34,838 nucleotides of DNA from Terriglobia bacterium (GTDB lineage: Bacteria; Acidobacteriota; Terriglobia; Terriglobales; Acidobacteriaceae): positions 1 through 34,838 of the forward strand of contig JAIQFM010000025.1 in the NCBI GenBank assembly GCA_020073285.1. The letters run 5' to 3'. The notes beneath the pieces were generated by a model, which was not told where the DNA came from, made no database searches, and saw nothing but the letters and a program-made list of their open reading frames with translations. This document shows positions 1 to 7,986 of this stretch, piece by piece (position 1 is the stretch's first letter; each line of letters begins with the position of its first letter). A program made the translations under genes and the position numbers.

Positions 1-546
1 CACCTCGGGCAGAGCAACGTCTTCGAAATGCTTACCCTCGACCGCAAGGTCCGCTTCTTCAAGGCGGTGCTGGCCAAGTTGGCGCGCGAACGCATCTCCG
101 GCTACGAGGCCGGCGCCTTCATGCTCGGCCGCTTTCTCGCCATGCGCTATCCCGTCGCCTTCTGGAAGAGCTTTACGCCGCTGGAAATCGCTTTGCTGGT
201 CAACGAGTGGGTGCTGTTCGAAAAATACCTGCAGCTACTGCACAACGTGGGCGAGAGAAAAGTCCTGCGGGCGCGCAAGCAGATTCTCAAGGAAGGGCTC
301 GACCAGCTCTCACTCCATCCCGGCGTGGTGCATTCCCTGATTACGCTGAAACTGAGCTCCCCGCGCCTGGACCAAGCCCGGGCCGCCTTGCCCGAGTGGA
401 GCGACCCGCAATCGGCGCGCGTGCTGGAGCTGCTGCAGCAGCCGTATCACGCGTTCTACAATTTCCACGCCGAATGGTCGGTGGGCGAGCTCAAGAAAAT
501 CTGCCAGACCGAGGGCCTGCCGCTGCCGAAGCCCGAGGACGTTTAG
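1..546 (+). CDS. Hypothetical protein, probably 5'-truncated by the window edge
   Basis: I do not recognise the family. The frame stays open from base 1. An ATG at 28 would give 172 residues, but the codons before it continue without a stop and no clear ribosome site precedes it, so the true start is probably outside the window. The product is soluble-looking and helix-rich, with no signal peptide. Trp, Tyr and Leu are frequent, for example in the segment around FWKSFTPLEIALLVNEW. The last four bases overlap the end of the convergent permuted-enolase gene. Composition is ordinary for this genome. It is probably a real gene because the length and codon pattern are gene-like. Confidence 0.6.
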   Translation, partial: HLGQSNVFEMLTLDRKVRFFKAVLAKLARERISGYEAGAFMLGRFLAMRYPVAFWKSFTPLEIALLVNEWVLFEKYLQLLHNVGERKVLRARKQILKEGLDQLSLHPGVVHSLITLKLSSPRLDQARAALPEWSDPQSARVLELLQQPYHAFYNFHAEWSVGELKKICQTEGLPLPKPEDV

Positions 547-2978
547 ACGCGCACTCCGTTTGGCTCCACGACCGCCGCCGCTTGCTTGACCCCATACAGA
601 TCGTCGCGGTCAATCGTCATCTCCATTTCGCGCAGCACCTCGGGCAATTCCTTGCCGTCGCGCGCCGCCACCAGACGTCCCAGCGCCAGCGACAATGACA
701 GCACCGCGTTCATGCCCAGATTCGCCTTACGCTGCATGATCTGGATCTTTTCCTCCGCCGGCGCGTCGGCGCCGATCTTCCCGCGCTTGATGGCCAGGTC
801 CAACTCCAACTGCAGCAACTCGCGGTCAATGTCGCCCAGCGAGCCGATCGCGGAAGTCTTCTGTCCCAGGAAGCGCGGCGCCACTACTTCGATCACGTTC
901 GCCACCGCGTTCAGGCAGCCTTTGCCGCCGTAGCGCTTGGCCCGCATCCACAGCTCGGCGAGTTCGGCACTCTCCTTCGCCACCATCTCGGCCTTGACGT
1001 TCGGCGCGAAGCGGTACGTCTTCTCGCTTTCTTTATAGACAAAATAATTCGGGTACTTCCGCGTCAGCGGGTTGGCCTCGATGATGCTGTCCACCAGGTG
1101 AATGGCCTCATCCGTGCCGGCCGAGGTCCCTAGCGGCGTGGCGGCCGAGAATTTCATGCCGTTGTCCAGCATCACCGTGACGCCGACCGTGGGTATGCCG
1201 GCGTTGGTCGGTTCCTCGTGCGCGAAAATATCGGCGATCCGCAGATCGGGGTCGAGCTTGCGCGTGGCCTTCACGCCCTTTTTCGCCAGCTCCATCAGTT
1301 CCACGATCCGCCCGTACTTGACCAGCCTTTCCGTGTTGGCGCCGCCTCCGCACTTCAGGCCCAGGGCGCCCACCGCGAAAGCGATGTCGGCCTCCATCAC
1401 CTCGTTAGGCGACTTGGACCGGTGCGAGACCACCAACGCGAGGCCCAGGTCCTTCGCCACGCGCGTGGCCAGCAGTGTCTCGCTCATGGTACCGATCTGG
1501 TTGGCTTTGATCAGCGCGGTGTTGATCAATCCCTCTTCCGCGCAACGGCGGATAGTCGAGTCCTTGGTGGTGACCAAGTCGTCGCCGATGATCAGGATCT
1601 CGTCGTCGAGGACCTTCATCAGCTTCTTCCAGCCCTCGTAGTCGTCTTCGGCAAAGGCATCTTCCAGCGACACGATTGGATACTTCTTCACCCAGGCGGT
1701 GTACAAGTCCACCATTTCGTCGGTAGTCATTACCTTGGGGTCTTCCGCGCGCCAGAACAGGTATTGCCCGACGGAATCTTTCTCGCCGGTCTTTTCCCGG
1801 TAGGCGTTGCTGAGTTCGCTGGCCGCCGGGTCGATGGCGAGCACCACGTCGCGGTCCGGCACAAAGCCGCATTCCTCGATCGCTTGCACCGCCACGCGCA
1901 GCGCGCGCTCCTCGGGGAGGATGTCGCCTTCCTGCTTGGCGTAGGAGGCGACGATGCCGCCTTCCAGCCCGATGCCCACAAAATTCAGACCTTCCGAATC
2001 CTGGATGATCTGGATCGCCCGGCTCTGCAGCATGTTGGTGACGCGCTGCGCCTCGATGTAATCGCGCGCCGTGAGCGGTAGGAACATGAACTCCTGGAAG
2101 CTCAGGTTGCCGCCCATCTCTTCCGTGTGCCGCCCGCCCATGATCGAGTTTCTGAATTCCCACGGTGCGAACACGATGGTTCCGTCGGCCAACTCGAGTT
2201 CCTGCAGCCGGTGCAGCCGCAACTTGCGCCGCAACTCCGACGGCTTGCCCGAACGCCCTTCGGTTGCCGACGGCGCCGCCACTTGCACCTCCGCCGCGCG
2301 CGCTGCTGCCTCGCGCTCGCGTTCGCGGTATGCCTTGTATTTGCCGGCGTCCGCGATCAGGAAATCGAACATCGCAACCACGCCGACGGTGAACAGCAGC
2401 CGGCCCGCGTACACCGCCGCCGGAGCGCCGCCCCACAGTCCAAGCGCGACCAGAATGAATCCCGGTGGCAGCGTCCACTGGCTCAGCACCAGGCTGGCCT
2501 TGGGCCCCGCCGCCGACACCGCCAGGTTCTGCGTCTTCACCGCGGGATGGAAGCTCCCTGCCTCCTTGTGCACGCCCTTGAACTTGCCGTACGGAATCTT
2601 GGCGAACATCTCCAGGTACCACATCCAGCGCCCGAGCCCGCCCTGCTCCAGTTTTTCCTGGGCCGGGCCAGCCAGCTCCGGCCGCAGATTATTGGTCCGC
2701 ACCGCCGCCAGGTAATGTCCGATCTCGTGGATGGCAATGTTGGTATGCCACGCCAGGTACCAAATCGCGGCCGAGATCAGCACCTCCGCGCTCAGGAACA
2801 TCTGCCGCACCACGTCAAAGCGCGAGGCCACGCTGGTCGAAATGCTCAGCAGCGAGGTCAGGAATGCGGCGTGAAAGGAAACCAGTTTGTGGTTGGCGAT
2901 GATCCAGCCGCGGTCCAGTTGGGGGATGTCTCGCTCTTGGGGAAGAACTCCGCGCAGCAGCTTCTTGAAAAAGTCCAT
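543..2978 (-). CDS. M50-like membrane protease domain fused to a circularly permuted enolase
   Basis: The product has 811 residues. Residues 1-215 form a membrane domain. A hydrophobic helix runs into HEIGH (84-88), an AGP motif lies near 157 and an FDxxxAD segment near 204-210, the pattern of M50/site-2-type zinc proteases. A charged linker (about 215-255) leads to an enolase TIM barrel (about 260-575), followed by what is normally the enolase N-terminal domain (about 580-785). Against yeast enolase the active site is kept: His159=H284, Glu168=E296, Glu211=E339, metal ligands Asp246/Glu295/Asp320=D383/E439/D466, Lys345=K491, His373-Arg374-Ser375=519-521, Lys396=K542 and Ser39=S619. About 45 residues are inserted at 636-685. 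The ATG at 2978 is preferred because AAGAGAG lies upstream; a TTG at 2996 would add six residues. Enolase activity (2-phosphoglycerate to phosphoenolpyruvate) is inference. Oddities are GLEGG instead of GDEGG and an altered loop after SHRS. Confidence 0.85.
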   Translation of the reverse strand: MDFFKKLLRGVLPQERDIPQLDRGWIIANHKLVSFHAAFLTSLLSISTSVASRFDVVRQMFLSAEVLISAAIWYLAWHTNIAIHEIGHYLAAVRTNNLRPELAGPAQEKLEQGGLGRWMWYLEMFAKIPYGKFKGVHKEAGSFHPAVKTQNLAVSAAGPKASLVLSQWTLPPGFILVALGLWGGAPAAVYAGRLLFTVGVVAMFDFLIADAGKYKAYREREREAAARAAEVQVAAPSATEGRSGKPSELRRKLRLHRLQELELADGTIVFAPWEFRNSIMGGRHTEEMGGNLSFQEFMFLPLTARDYIEAQRVTNMLQSRAIQIIQDSEGLNFVGIGLEGGIVASYAKQEGDILPEERALRVAVQAIEECGFVPDRDVVLAIDPAASELSNAYREKTGEKDSVGQYLFWRAEDPKVMTTDEMVDLYTAWVKKYPIVSLEDAFAEDDYEGWKKLMKVLDDEILIIGDDLVTTKDSTIRRCAEEGLINTALIKANQIGTMSETLLATRVAKDLGLALVVSHRSKSPNEVMEADIAFAVGALGLKCGGGANTERLVKYGRIVELMELAKKGVKATRKLDPDLRIADIFAHEEPTNAGIPTVGVTVMLDNGMKFSAATPLGTSAGTDEAIHLVDSIIEANPLTRKYPNYFVYKESEKTYRFAPNVKAEMVAKESAELAELWMRAKRYGGKGCLNAVANVIEVVAPRFLGQKTSAIGSLGDIDRELLQLELDLAIKRGKIGADAPAEEKIQIMQRKANLGMNAVLSLSLALGRLVAARDGKELPEVLREMEMTIDRDDLYGVKQAAAVVEPNGVRV

Positions 2979-3074
2979 GGATGCTCTCTTTGCCAAAATT
3001 AGACGAATGACTTGGGACCGTTATGCCGAAATGGAGCGCTCCCGCTCCGGGCAATGTGTCGGAAAGGAAACGTG

Positions 3075-3080
3075 ATTATA
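3075..3080 (-). promoter_or_regulatory. Possible -10 box for the permuted-enolase gene
   Basis: On the minus strand this reads TATAAT, about 97 bases before the ATG at 2978. No convincing -35 hexamer lies at 16-18 bases. The leader would contain a GGAGCGCTCC palindrome. This is a weak call based on the -10 match alone. Confidence 0.3.
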
Positions 3081-3160
3081 ACCGCCTTTTCGGGAATTGC
3101 GTTGTGACGGAAATCACTCTATTTCATCCGGCGCTGCTTACGACAAGACCCCGACTCGTC

Positions 3161-3205
3161 GTCATCCCGAGCTAGCGCCGCGATCTTGCCGCGCAAGTCG
3201 AGGGA
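3161..3205 (+). repeat. Dispersed hairpin repeat (GTCATCCCGAGC...AGTCGAGGGA type)
   Basis: This 45-base element begins GTCATCCCGAGC, ends AGTCGAGGGA and has a self-complementary middle. A 46-base relative with the same ends lies inside pheT at 21542-21587 on the other strand. Related ends (TCGGAATGACA) appear near 17108 and 25976. Here it sits just downstream of the DCC gene. Confidence 0.7.
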
Positions 3206-3221
3206 GTTTGGATTTCGGCTC

Positions 3222-3659
3222 CTAATTCCCGCTATCGATGAACCTGTCCCGGTATCGCGCATCGGGCAGCGGGCAGGCATCGTACCTTCCAAAAATCCGG
3301 TAGCGCCGTCGCGCGATCGCGTCATACACCAGGTCCCGCACTCTGGCGGGCACTGCGCGCGCCACGCCGGTGAGCCCCCACACTCCGCCGAGCCGCGAAA
3401 ATATGTACAGGGCGGCGCTGGATTTCGCCAGCACGCGTTCCGTGGGCAGCGCCAAGTCCGCGACGACATAGACCGTGTCCATCGGCACTGTCTTGATCCG
3501 GTGCCGAGCAAGCAAGTCCCTCGCCATCGGGCTCTGCAATGACGCAAACCGGAACACGCCTCCTCGGTCATGCTTCAGCACGAAATTCACGAACCGGTTG
3601 CACAGCCCGCAGACGCCGTCATACAGAATCACGGCTGTCGTTTCATTTGTGTGCGGCAC
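3222..3659 (-). CDS. DCC-family thiol-disulfide oxidoreductase-like protein (DUF393)
   Basis: The product has about 145 residues. The family hallmark YDGVCGLCN is near the N terminus, with a CxxC pair at Cys17 and Cys20 in a thioredoxin-like fold. The family-typical RYR-F and DACPLPDARYRDRFID segment is at the C terminus. Family members (YuxK-like) are predicted redox proteins; the substrate is unknown. The GTG at 3659 is preferred because GGTGGGA precedes it and the protein then starts just before the first strand. A TTG at 3698 is possible but would translate a hairpin repeat. It is the last gene of the leftward GbsR-YndJ operon, 81 bases after the YndJ-like gene. There is no signal peptide, so it is probably cytoplasmic. 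Confidence 0.8.
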   Translation of the reverse strand: MPHTNETTAVILYDGVCGLCNRFVNFVLKHDRGGVFRFASLQSPMARDLLARHRIKTVPMDTVYVVADLALPTERVLAKSSAALYIFSRLGGVWGLTGVARAVPARVRDLVYDAIARRRYRIFGRYDACPLPDARYRDRFIDSGN

Positions 3660-3665
3660 AAAATT

Positions 3666-3706
3666 CCCACCCTGTCCCGCCAAAATCGGGCGAGACAAGG
3701 GTGGGG
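3666..3706. repeat. REP-like hairpin (CCCACCCT...AGGGTGGG)
   Basis: CCCACCCTGTC and GACAAGGGTGGGG face each other around a second small stem (CCCGCC/CGGGCG). It shares the CCCACCC core and the internal inverted arm with the REP copies upstream of the transposase remnant at 13007 and 13365. It lies in the gap between the YndJ-like gene and the DCC gene. Confidence 0.6.
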
Positions 3707-3740
3707 CAACCTAGATGGCGCCCCCGCCGGATCCGCTCGA

Positions 3741-4769
3741 TCATGACGACATCCTCCTCAACCCCGAAATCCGAACCGACTTGCGATCAATTTCGTGCAC
3801 TAGATCCTGGAAGCGTTGCGCCCGGTATGACTTCTCGGCGACCCACCCAACCAGGCTGAGCAGCACGAACCCTGGTCCATTGAGCGGCCCGTGGATGCGC
3901 GCCATGAACGGAATGATCAGCCAGTATTTTTGTGTGTAGTCACCGGTGGCGTACACGATCACCAGCGCCATGCCGGCGACCAGCAAACCGGCCGCGGTTC
4001 TCAGCAGGGCTCGCGCGACCCCGCTTCTGAAATCCGCCGCGGCGGAAATCTGCAGCGCCGCGAACCCCAGCAGCGTCGCCGCCAAAATCAAGGCGCATAC
4101 CAGCTTCAACAGTGCCGAAAACACGAATCCGGCCGCCAGCAGATAGGGCACGAACACAATCAGCGCTACCATCCACCGCACCATCCCGTACCGTGTCCCT
4201 TTCCGCTCTCCCCAATGATGCAGCGTGACGCCTGCGATCAACGCCGTCGCGAATCCGGAAAAATGAAAGTGCATGGCGGTGAGCAGAACGATCGGTTCCT
4301 GGAATCCCATCGGGGTCACTCCCAGGCGGGACGCGAGCAACCAGCCGGCGGCAAGCGCCAGGTCGAATCGCGCCATCGCGAACACCACACGTTCGAGCGA
4401 CCGCCATCCACCATCGGTGAGATCAACCAGCGCCATCCAGGCCGCAACTGCCCCCACCCAAATCCACCCCGAGCTGAGCGCGCCCGCCAACCGTCCGGCG
4501 GGAAACCAAAACGAGGCGGCAGCCATGAGCGCCGCCACCGGCTGCATCACTCGAAGCGCGCGGCCCAGCGGCGGTCGCATTCCCTGTGCATAGCCGTCCA
4601 GCAACTCGAACCCCAGCGGGACCACCACCAGCGGCGCCAGCAGGAACCACAACTCGATCAGACCGAACGGCGCGTACCCCGCGAAGTAAAGCGCTGCGTG
4701 CAGCAGCCAGCAGAGCGCGCCCAGCTTCACCCACATCAGGGTCCAGCGAGAATCCAGACTCGTGTCCAT
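3741..4769 (-). CDS. YndJ-like multi-pass membrane protein
   Basis: The product has 342 residues with roughly nine or ten hydrophobic segments. It carries the motifs HFHFSGFA (about 167-174) and ARIHGPLNGPGF near the C terminus, the His/Asn-containing signatures I associate with the YndJ-like family. The function of that family is unknown. The ATG at 4769 is chosen over an ATG at 4784 because AAGGAGG sits five bases upstream. The Shine-Dalgarno region overlaps the stop codon of the preceding gene (4781), which implies translational coupling. The operon order is regulator, 4-TM protein, this gene, DCC protein. A role in membrane or envelope adaptation is inference from context only. Confidence 0.75.
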   Translation of the reverse strand: MDTSLDSRWTLMWVKLGALCWLLHAALYFAGYAPFGLIELWFLLAPLVVVPLGFELLDGYAQGMRPPLGRALRVMQPVAALMAAASFWFPAGRLAGALSSGWIWVGAVAAWMALVDLTDGGWRSLERVVFAMARFDLALAAGWLLASRLGVTPMGFQEPIVLLTAMHFHFSGFATALIAGVTLHHWGERKGTRYGMVRWMVALIVFVPYLLAAGFVFSALLKLVCALILAATLLGFAALQISAAADFRSGVARALLRTAAGLLVAGMALVIVYATGDYTQKYWLIIPFMARIHGPLNGPGFVLLSLVGWVAEKSYRAQRFQDLVHEIDRKSVRISGLRRMSS

Positions 4770-4780
4770 CGCACCCTCCT

Positions 4781-5188
4781 TCACGCCAAATGCCCGGTCG
4801 CGCCCAGGCCGAAAATCCCGATCAGCACTACCAACCCGGCCAGGTAAGCCAGGTCCAAGCCGCGGTTCTCACGCCGCGTCCGCGGGTCGTAATAGAAAAG
4901 TTGCAGCAGCAGGCGCGCCAACCAGAACACCGCCATGGCGCCGGACAAGAACCGCCCCAGCACACTGCCGCCCGCCAGGTCGGCAGGGAAGAGAAAGCAA
5001 AGCAGGCTGAACAGGAAAACCACGAAGATGATGTAAGCCCAATGGACGATGAACACCTGGCGCAGGAAGCGCGGCACGCTCGCCATCCCCGACCGTACCC
5101 GCAGCCGCGCGGGCAGTACAACGTTGGCCAGGATGATCGCCATCTGTACGGCTCCGGCCACCCACAGCGCAACCACATAAGAGTTCAT
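4781..5188 (-). CDS. Small four-TM membrane protein of unknown function
   Basis: The product has 135 residues and four hydrophobic helices (about 5-26, 45-70, 78-100 and 112-130), separated by Arg-rich turns. The ATG at 5188 is preceded by GGGGAGCAGG. I recognise no catalytic motif. Its stop codon lies in the ribosome-binding region of the YndJ-like gene, so the two are co-translated. It lies 77 bases downstream of the GbsR-like regulator. A partner or accessory subunit of the YndJ-like protein is plausible but unproven. Confidence 0.75.
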   Translation of the reverse strand: MNSYVVALWVAGAVQMAIILANVVLPARLRVRSGMASVPRFLRQVFIVHWAYIIFVVFLFSLLCFLFPADLAGGSVLGRFLSGAMAVFWLARLLLQLFYYDPRTRRENRGLDLAYLAGLVVLIGIFGLGATGHLA

Positions 5189-5265
5189 CGCCTGCTCCCC
5201 ACCGCGGGCTTCTGCCCGTTACGTCAGATATTTCTGATAAAACTGAAATCAACTGCCAAAAAAAT

Positions 5266-5805
5266 TTACTTCGAGGGCTTCAGGCGCAGTAATTTCCGGA
5301 CCTTCCCGCGCGTCTTCAGCACCCCACGCAGCGCACCCGCCGGAATCTGCTTCACCTCGTCGTACACTCCCGTCATCCCTTCGAAGAACTCGTACATCTC
5401 CTGCAGCCGCGCCCGCGTGTAGGCGTCCCCTTCGTTGTTCCGGTCCAATTCGCCGATGCATTGCCGGAGCACGTCAATCGTCGGATCCACCTCGCGCTTC
5501 TTGCGCTGCTCGGCGATGATCCGGAACATCTCCCAGACGTCTTTCATGGATTCGTAGTGCTCGCGCCGGTCGCCCAGCACGTGCACCGGGCGGACCAGGC
5601 CCCAGGCTTCCAGTTCACGCACGCTGGTGCTGACGTTGGAGCGCGCCACGCTCAGCGTCTCGGCGATCTCCTCGGCTGTCAGTGGGACCGGCGAAAGATA
5701 GAGAAGAGCGTGAATCTGCGCCACCGTGCGGTTGATCCCCCAACGCGTGCCCATTTCTCCCCAATGGAGGATGTACTGCTTCGTGACTTTGGTGAGCGTC
5801 GGCAT
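5266..5805 (-). CDS. GbsR/MarR-type winged-helix transcriptional regulator
   Basis: The product has 179 residues. The N-terminal half is a winged helix: GINRTVAQIHALLYLSP, then the recognition region AEEIAETLSVARSNVSTSVRELEAWGL, then the wing with RREHYES. The C-terminal half is helical and probably dimerises. The pattern, including GRIYALLYLSP-like wording and the VARSNVS helix, matches the GbsR branch of MarR regulators. It is the first gene of a leftward four-gene operon. A perfect palindrome 10-31 bases before its ATG overlaps the -10 box, so autorepression is likely. The effector is unknown. The basic C terminus (KVRKLLRLKPSK) is ordinary for the group. Confidence 0.85.
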   Translation of the reverse strand: MPTLTKVTKQYILHWGEMGTRWGINRTVAQIHALLYLSPVPLTAEEIAETLSVARSNVSTSVRELEAWGLVRPVHVLGDRREHYESMKDVWEMFRIIAEQRKKREVDPTIDVLRQCIGELDRNNEGDAYTRARLQEMYEFFEGMTGVYDEVKQIPAGALRGVLKTRGKVRKLLRLKPSK

Positions 5806-5814
5806 CGGATCTTT

Positions 5815-5861
5815 AATTTCTGTACATACAGAAATTACTGTAACAGAATGCGAGTTGTCAA
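5815..5861 (-). promoter_or_regulatory. Promoter and palindromic operator of the GbsR-like operon
   Basis: On the minus strand a perfect -35 TTGACA (5856-5861) is followed 18 bases later by TAATTT (5832-5837). The -10 overlaps a perfect 10-bp inverted repeat, AATTTCTGTA and TACAGAAATT (5815-5824 and 5827-5836), with a two-base centre. A second palindrome with the same CTGT/ACAG half-sites (CTGTAACAG, 5838-5846) fills the spacer. Such placement is typical of a repressor operator; the GbsR-like protein encoded just downstream is the obvious candidate (inference). Confidence 0.75.
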
Positions 5862-5997
5862 GATTTCTTTTGTTTGTGTTCCGGACCTCAGGCTGTGCCG
5901 CGGCATGGCGGGCGGCGGAGGCGCGCAGCGGCGCGGACTTTTTACAAACTCGCGCAACTTACCGGCATCCAAACTGTTAACTTCATTAGGACTTTTT

Positions 5998-6025
5998 CAC
6001 CCGGCGCTCGCTCCTCGGCCGGGTG
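5998..6025 (+). promoter_or_regulatory. Hairpin abutting the M48 protease ribosome site
   Basis: CACCCGGC (5998-6005) can pair with GCCGGGTG (6018-6025) around a 12-base loop. The right arm touches the GGGAGG Shine-Dalgarno sequence that serves the GTG at 6035. It could modulate translation or simply be a stable leader stem. Confidence 0.35.
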
Positions 6026-6034
6026 GGAGGCATC

Positions 6035-7492
6035 GTGAGACCTTTATCCGCGTTTTCGCGTCCCCTCGCCGTCCTGCTGGTTTTCGTGTTGGCATGTCCA
6101 GCATGGATGTTGGCGGGGGTGAGCGCCGAGCCCAGTCTGCCCGACCCCGGCTTGGCCGCGCCCCGGGATCAGCAGATCCAACTCGGCCAGAAAGCGGTTG
6201 CCGAGGTCTACAAGCAAATGCCCATCCTGCCCGACTCCAGTCCGGTCACGCTCTACGTGCGGTCGCTCGGGCACCGGCTCCAGCGCGTCATTCCCGAGGA
6301 ATACAACTGGCCCTATCAGTTCCACGTCGTGCAGCAAAGCGATATCAACGCTTTTGCCTTGCCCGGTGGGCCGGTTTTCGTCAACCTCGGCACCATCTTG
6401 GCCGCCGACAATGAGGCCGAGCTCGCCGGCGTTCTCGCCCACGAGATGTCGCACGTTTACATGCAGCACTCCATCAAGGGCATGAGGAAGCAGGGAACGA
6501 CGCAGGCGGCTGGGCAGATACTCGGCGGCCTTCTCGGCGCCGTGCTGGGCGGCGCCGCCGGAGCGCTGGCCAACCTGGGCGCTCAACTCGGCGCCGGCGT
6601 CATCAGCATGAGGTACTCGCGCGCCGACGAGGCCCAAGCCGACGCCGTCGGCGCCATCATCATGTGGAAGGCGGGTTACAACCCGCTCCGGCTGGCGCAG
6701 TTCTTCCAGAAGCTGGCAGCCAAGGGAGGCGGCAGTGGGCCGCAGTTCTTAAGCGACCACCCCGATCCCGGCGACCGCGTGCAGGCGGTGCAGCACGAAA
6801 TCAGGAATTGGCCGTCGCGCCAGTATCGCGACGACACTCCCGAGTTCGCACAAGCCCGGCAGGAAGCGCGCAGCCTCCGCGCCTACTCGGCGCAGCAAAT
6901 CCATGAGATGGCGCGCAGCGGCCAGACCCCCCACAACGTCAGCGATCCCGACGGCGTTCCCACCGGACCCTCCCGCCCCAGGGGCTCCGCCGATTCCTCT
7001 GGCGTCATGCCCAGCGGCAGCTTCCAGCAATTCCAGGGGACATTCTCGATCGAGCATCCCAGCAATTGGCAGGCCACGCGGGACCAGCAGTCCGGCGGGG
7101 TCACCATCGCGCCGCAAGCCGGCGTCTCGCAGAACGGAATTGCCTACGGCGCGGTCGTCGGGCAGTTCCAGCCGCGGAACGCCAACAACCTTGATGATGC
7201 CACTCAGCAGTTGATCGCCACCCTGCAACAGCAGAATCCCGGCATTCGCCAGGCGGGGAAGCTGCAAAGCATCCGCGTCAACGGCGTTCCCGGAAAATCG
7301 GTGGATCTGCTGGGGCCATCGCCTCTTGCCGGCCCCGATGGCCAGCCCCTGCCGGAGCATGATTGGCTGGTGACCCTGCCGAACAGCGACGGCGCCGCCA
7401 TCTCGCTGGTGTTTGTCGCTCCGGAAAAGGACTTCCCGCGCCTGCGCCCCACCTACGAGCACATGCTGAAGACGTTTCATCTGAACGAATAA
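6035..7492 (+). CDS. Secreted M48-family metalloprotease with C-terminal extra domain (BepA-like)
   Basis: The product has 485 residues. A signal peptide (about 1-32, hydrophobic core after FSRPL) indicates export. The M48 zinc motif is HEMSH (136-140), and the third ligand is probably Glu199 in the RADEAQAD segment; a Gly/Ala-rich hydrophobic stretch lies between (about 160-190). The peptidase domain ends near 270. After a Pro/Gln/Ser linker, residues 330-483 form a beta-rich domain resembling PsbP/DUF1795-type modules (SIEHPSNWQATRD, then a repeated strand pattern). Periplasmic quality control of envelope proteins is the known role of BepA-like members. The GTG at 6035 with GGGAGG upstream is preferred over the GTG at 6023. 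The gene is divergent from the GbsR operon. Confidence 0.87.
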   Translation: MRPLSAFSRPLAVLLVFVLACPAWMLAGVSAEPSLPDPGLAAPRDQQIQLGQKAVAEVYKQMPILPDSSPVTLYVRSLGHRLQRVIPEEYNWPYQFHVVQQSDINAFALPGGPVFVNLGTILAADNEAELAGVLAHEMSHVYMQHSIKGMRKQGTTQAAGQILGGLLGAVLGGAAGALANLGAQLGAGVISMRYSRADEAQADAVGAIIMWKAGYNPLRLAQFFQKLAAKGGGSGPQFLSDHPDPGDRVQAVQHEIRNWPSRQYRDDTPEFAQARQEARSLRAYSAQQIHEMARSGQTPHNVSDPDGVPTGPSRPRGSADSSGVMPSGSFQQFQGTFSIEHPSNWQATRDQQSGGVTIAPQAGVSQNGIAYGAVVGQFQPRNANNLDDATQQLIATLQQQNPGIRQAGKLQSIRVNGVPGKSVDLLGPSPLAGPDGQPLPEHDWLVTLPNSDGAAISLVFVAPEKDFPRLRPTYEHMLKTFHLNE

Positions 7493-7542
7493 GCGTCACT
7501 GTTGTGATGGTCAACCGACCGATTTCATTGGCAGAACCGAGC

Positions 7543-7548
7543 TATAAT
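7543..7548 (+). promoter_or_regulatory. Likely -10 box upstream of the small membrane protein
   Basis: A perfect TATAAT lies 39 bases before the GTG at 7582, in the 89-base gap after the M48 gene. The -35 position has no good match, so this is tentative. Confidence 0.4.
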
Positions 7549-7581
7549 GACCTCATGGCTGCGCGCAGGGAGGTGGTCTGA

Positions 7582-7935
7582 GTGCAAGCGGACATCGAAA
7601 TACTCTTCAAAGAATATGACACACTTCGCAATGAGATTGTTGTTCGGACGAGCAGCGGTTATCAGATGCTTACGGTGGGCGCAGTCGTGATTGCGGCGCT
7701 GCTTACGTGGCTATCTTCACACTCAGCACGGCACCCCATGTTTCTCGGCACAGTTACGTTTGTAGTGGCGGCGTTCGTAATCGCATTTCTTGTCACGCGA
7801 AGAGACATCAACGCCGCAGCGAAACACATCAGCAGAATTGAATCGGACATCAACATTCGGGCTGGTAAGACCCTGCTGACGTGGGAAACAAAGCACGGTG
7901 GGGCGGCTAAGGGTTGGTTCAGGCTCCGCGGTTAA
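7582..7935 (+). CDS. Small two-TM hypothetical membrane protein
   Basis: The product has 117 residues. An N-terminal amphipathic segment (ADIEILFKEYDTLRNEI) precedes two membrane helices (about 30-46 and 54-72), then a basic helix (TRRDINAAAKHISRIESDI) ends in the cytoplasm. The GTG start at 7582 has GGGAGG eight bases upstream. The sequence is less GC-rich than its neighbours. I do not recognise the family. The layout resembles small membrane-anchored coiled-coil proteins. It is convergent with mglA. Confidence 0.7.
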   Translation: MQADIEILFKEYDTLRNEIVVRTSSGYQMLTVGAVVIAALLTWLSSHSARHPMFLGTVTFVVAAFVIAFLVTRRDINAAAKHISRIESDINIRAGKTLLTWETKHGGAAKGWFRLRG

Positions 7936-7986
7936 CAAAAACATCCCTTGCTCGTGCTTCTGGCATTCAGTCGTTACTGAAACTCT

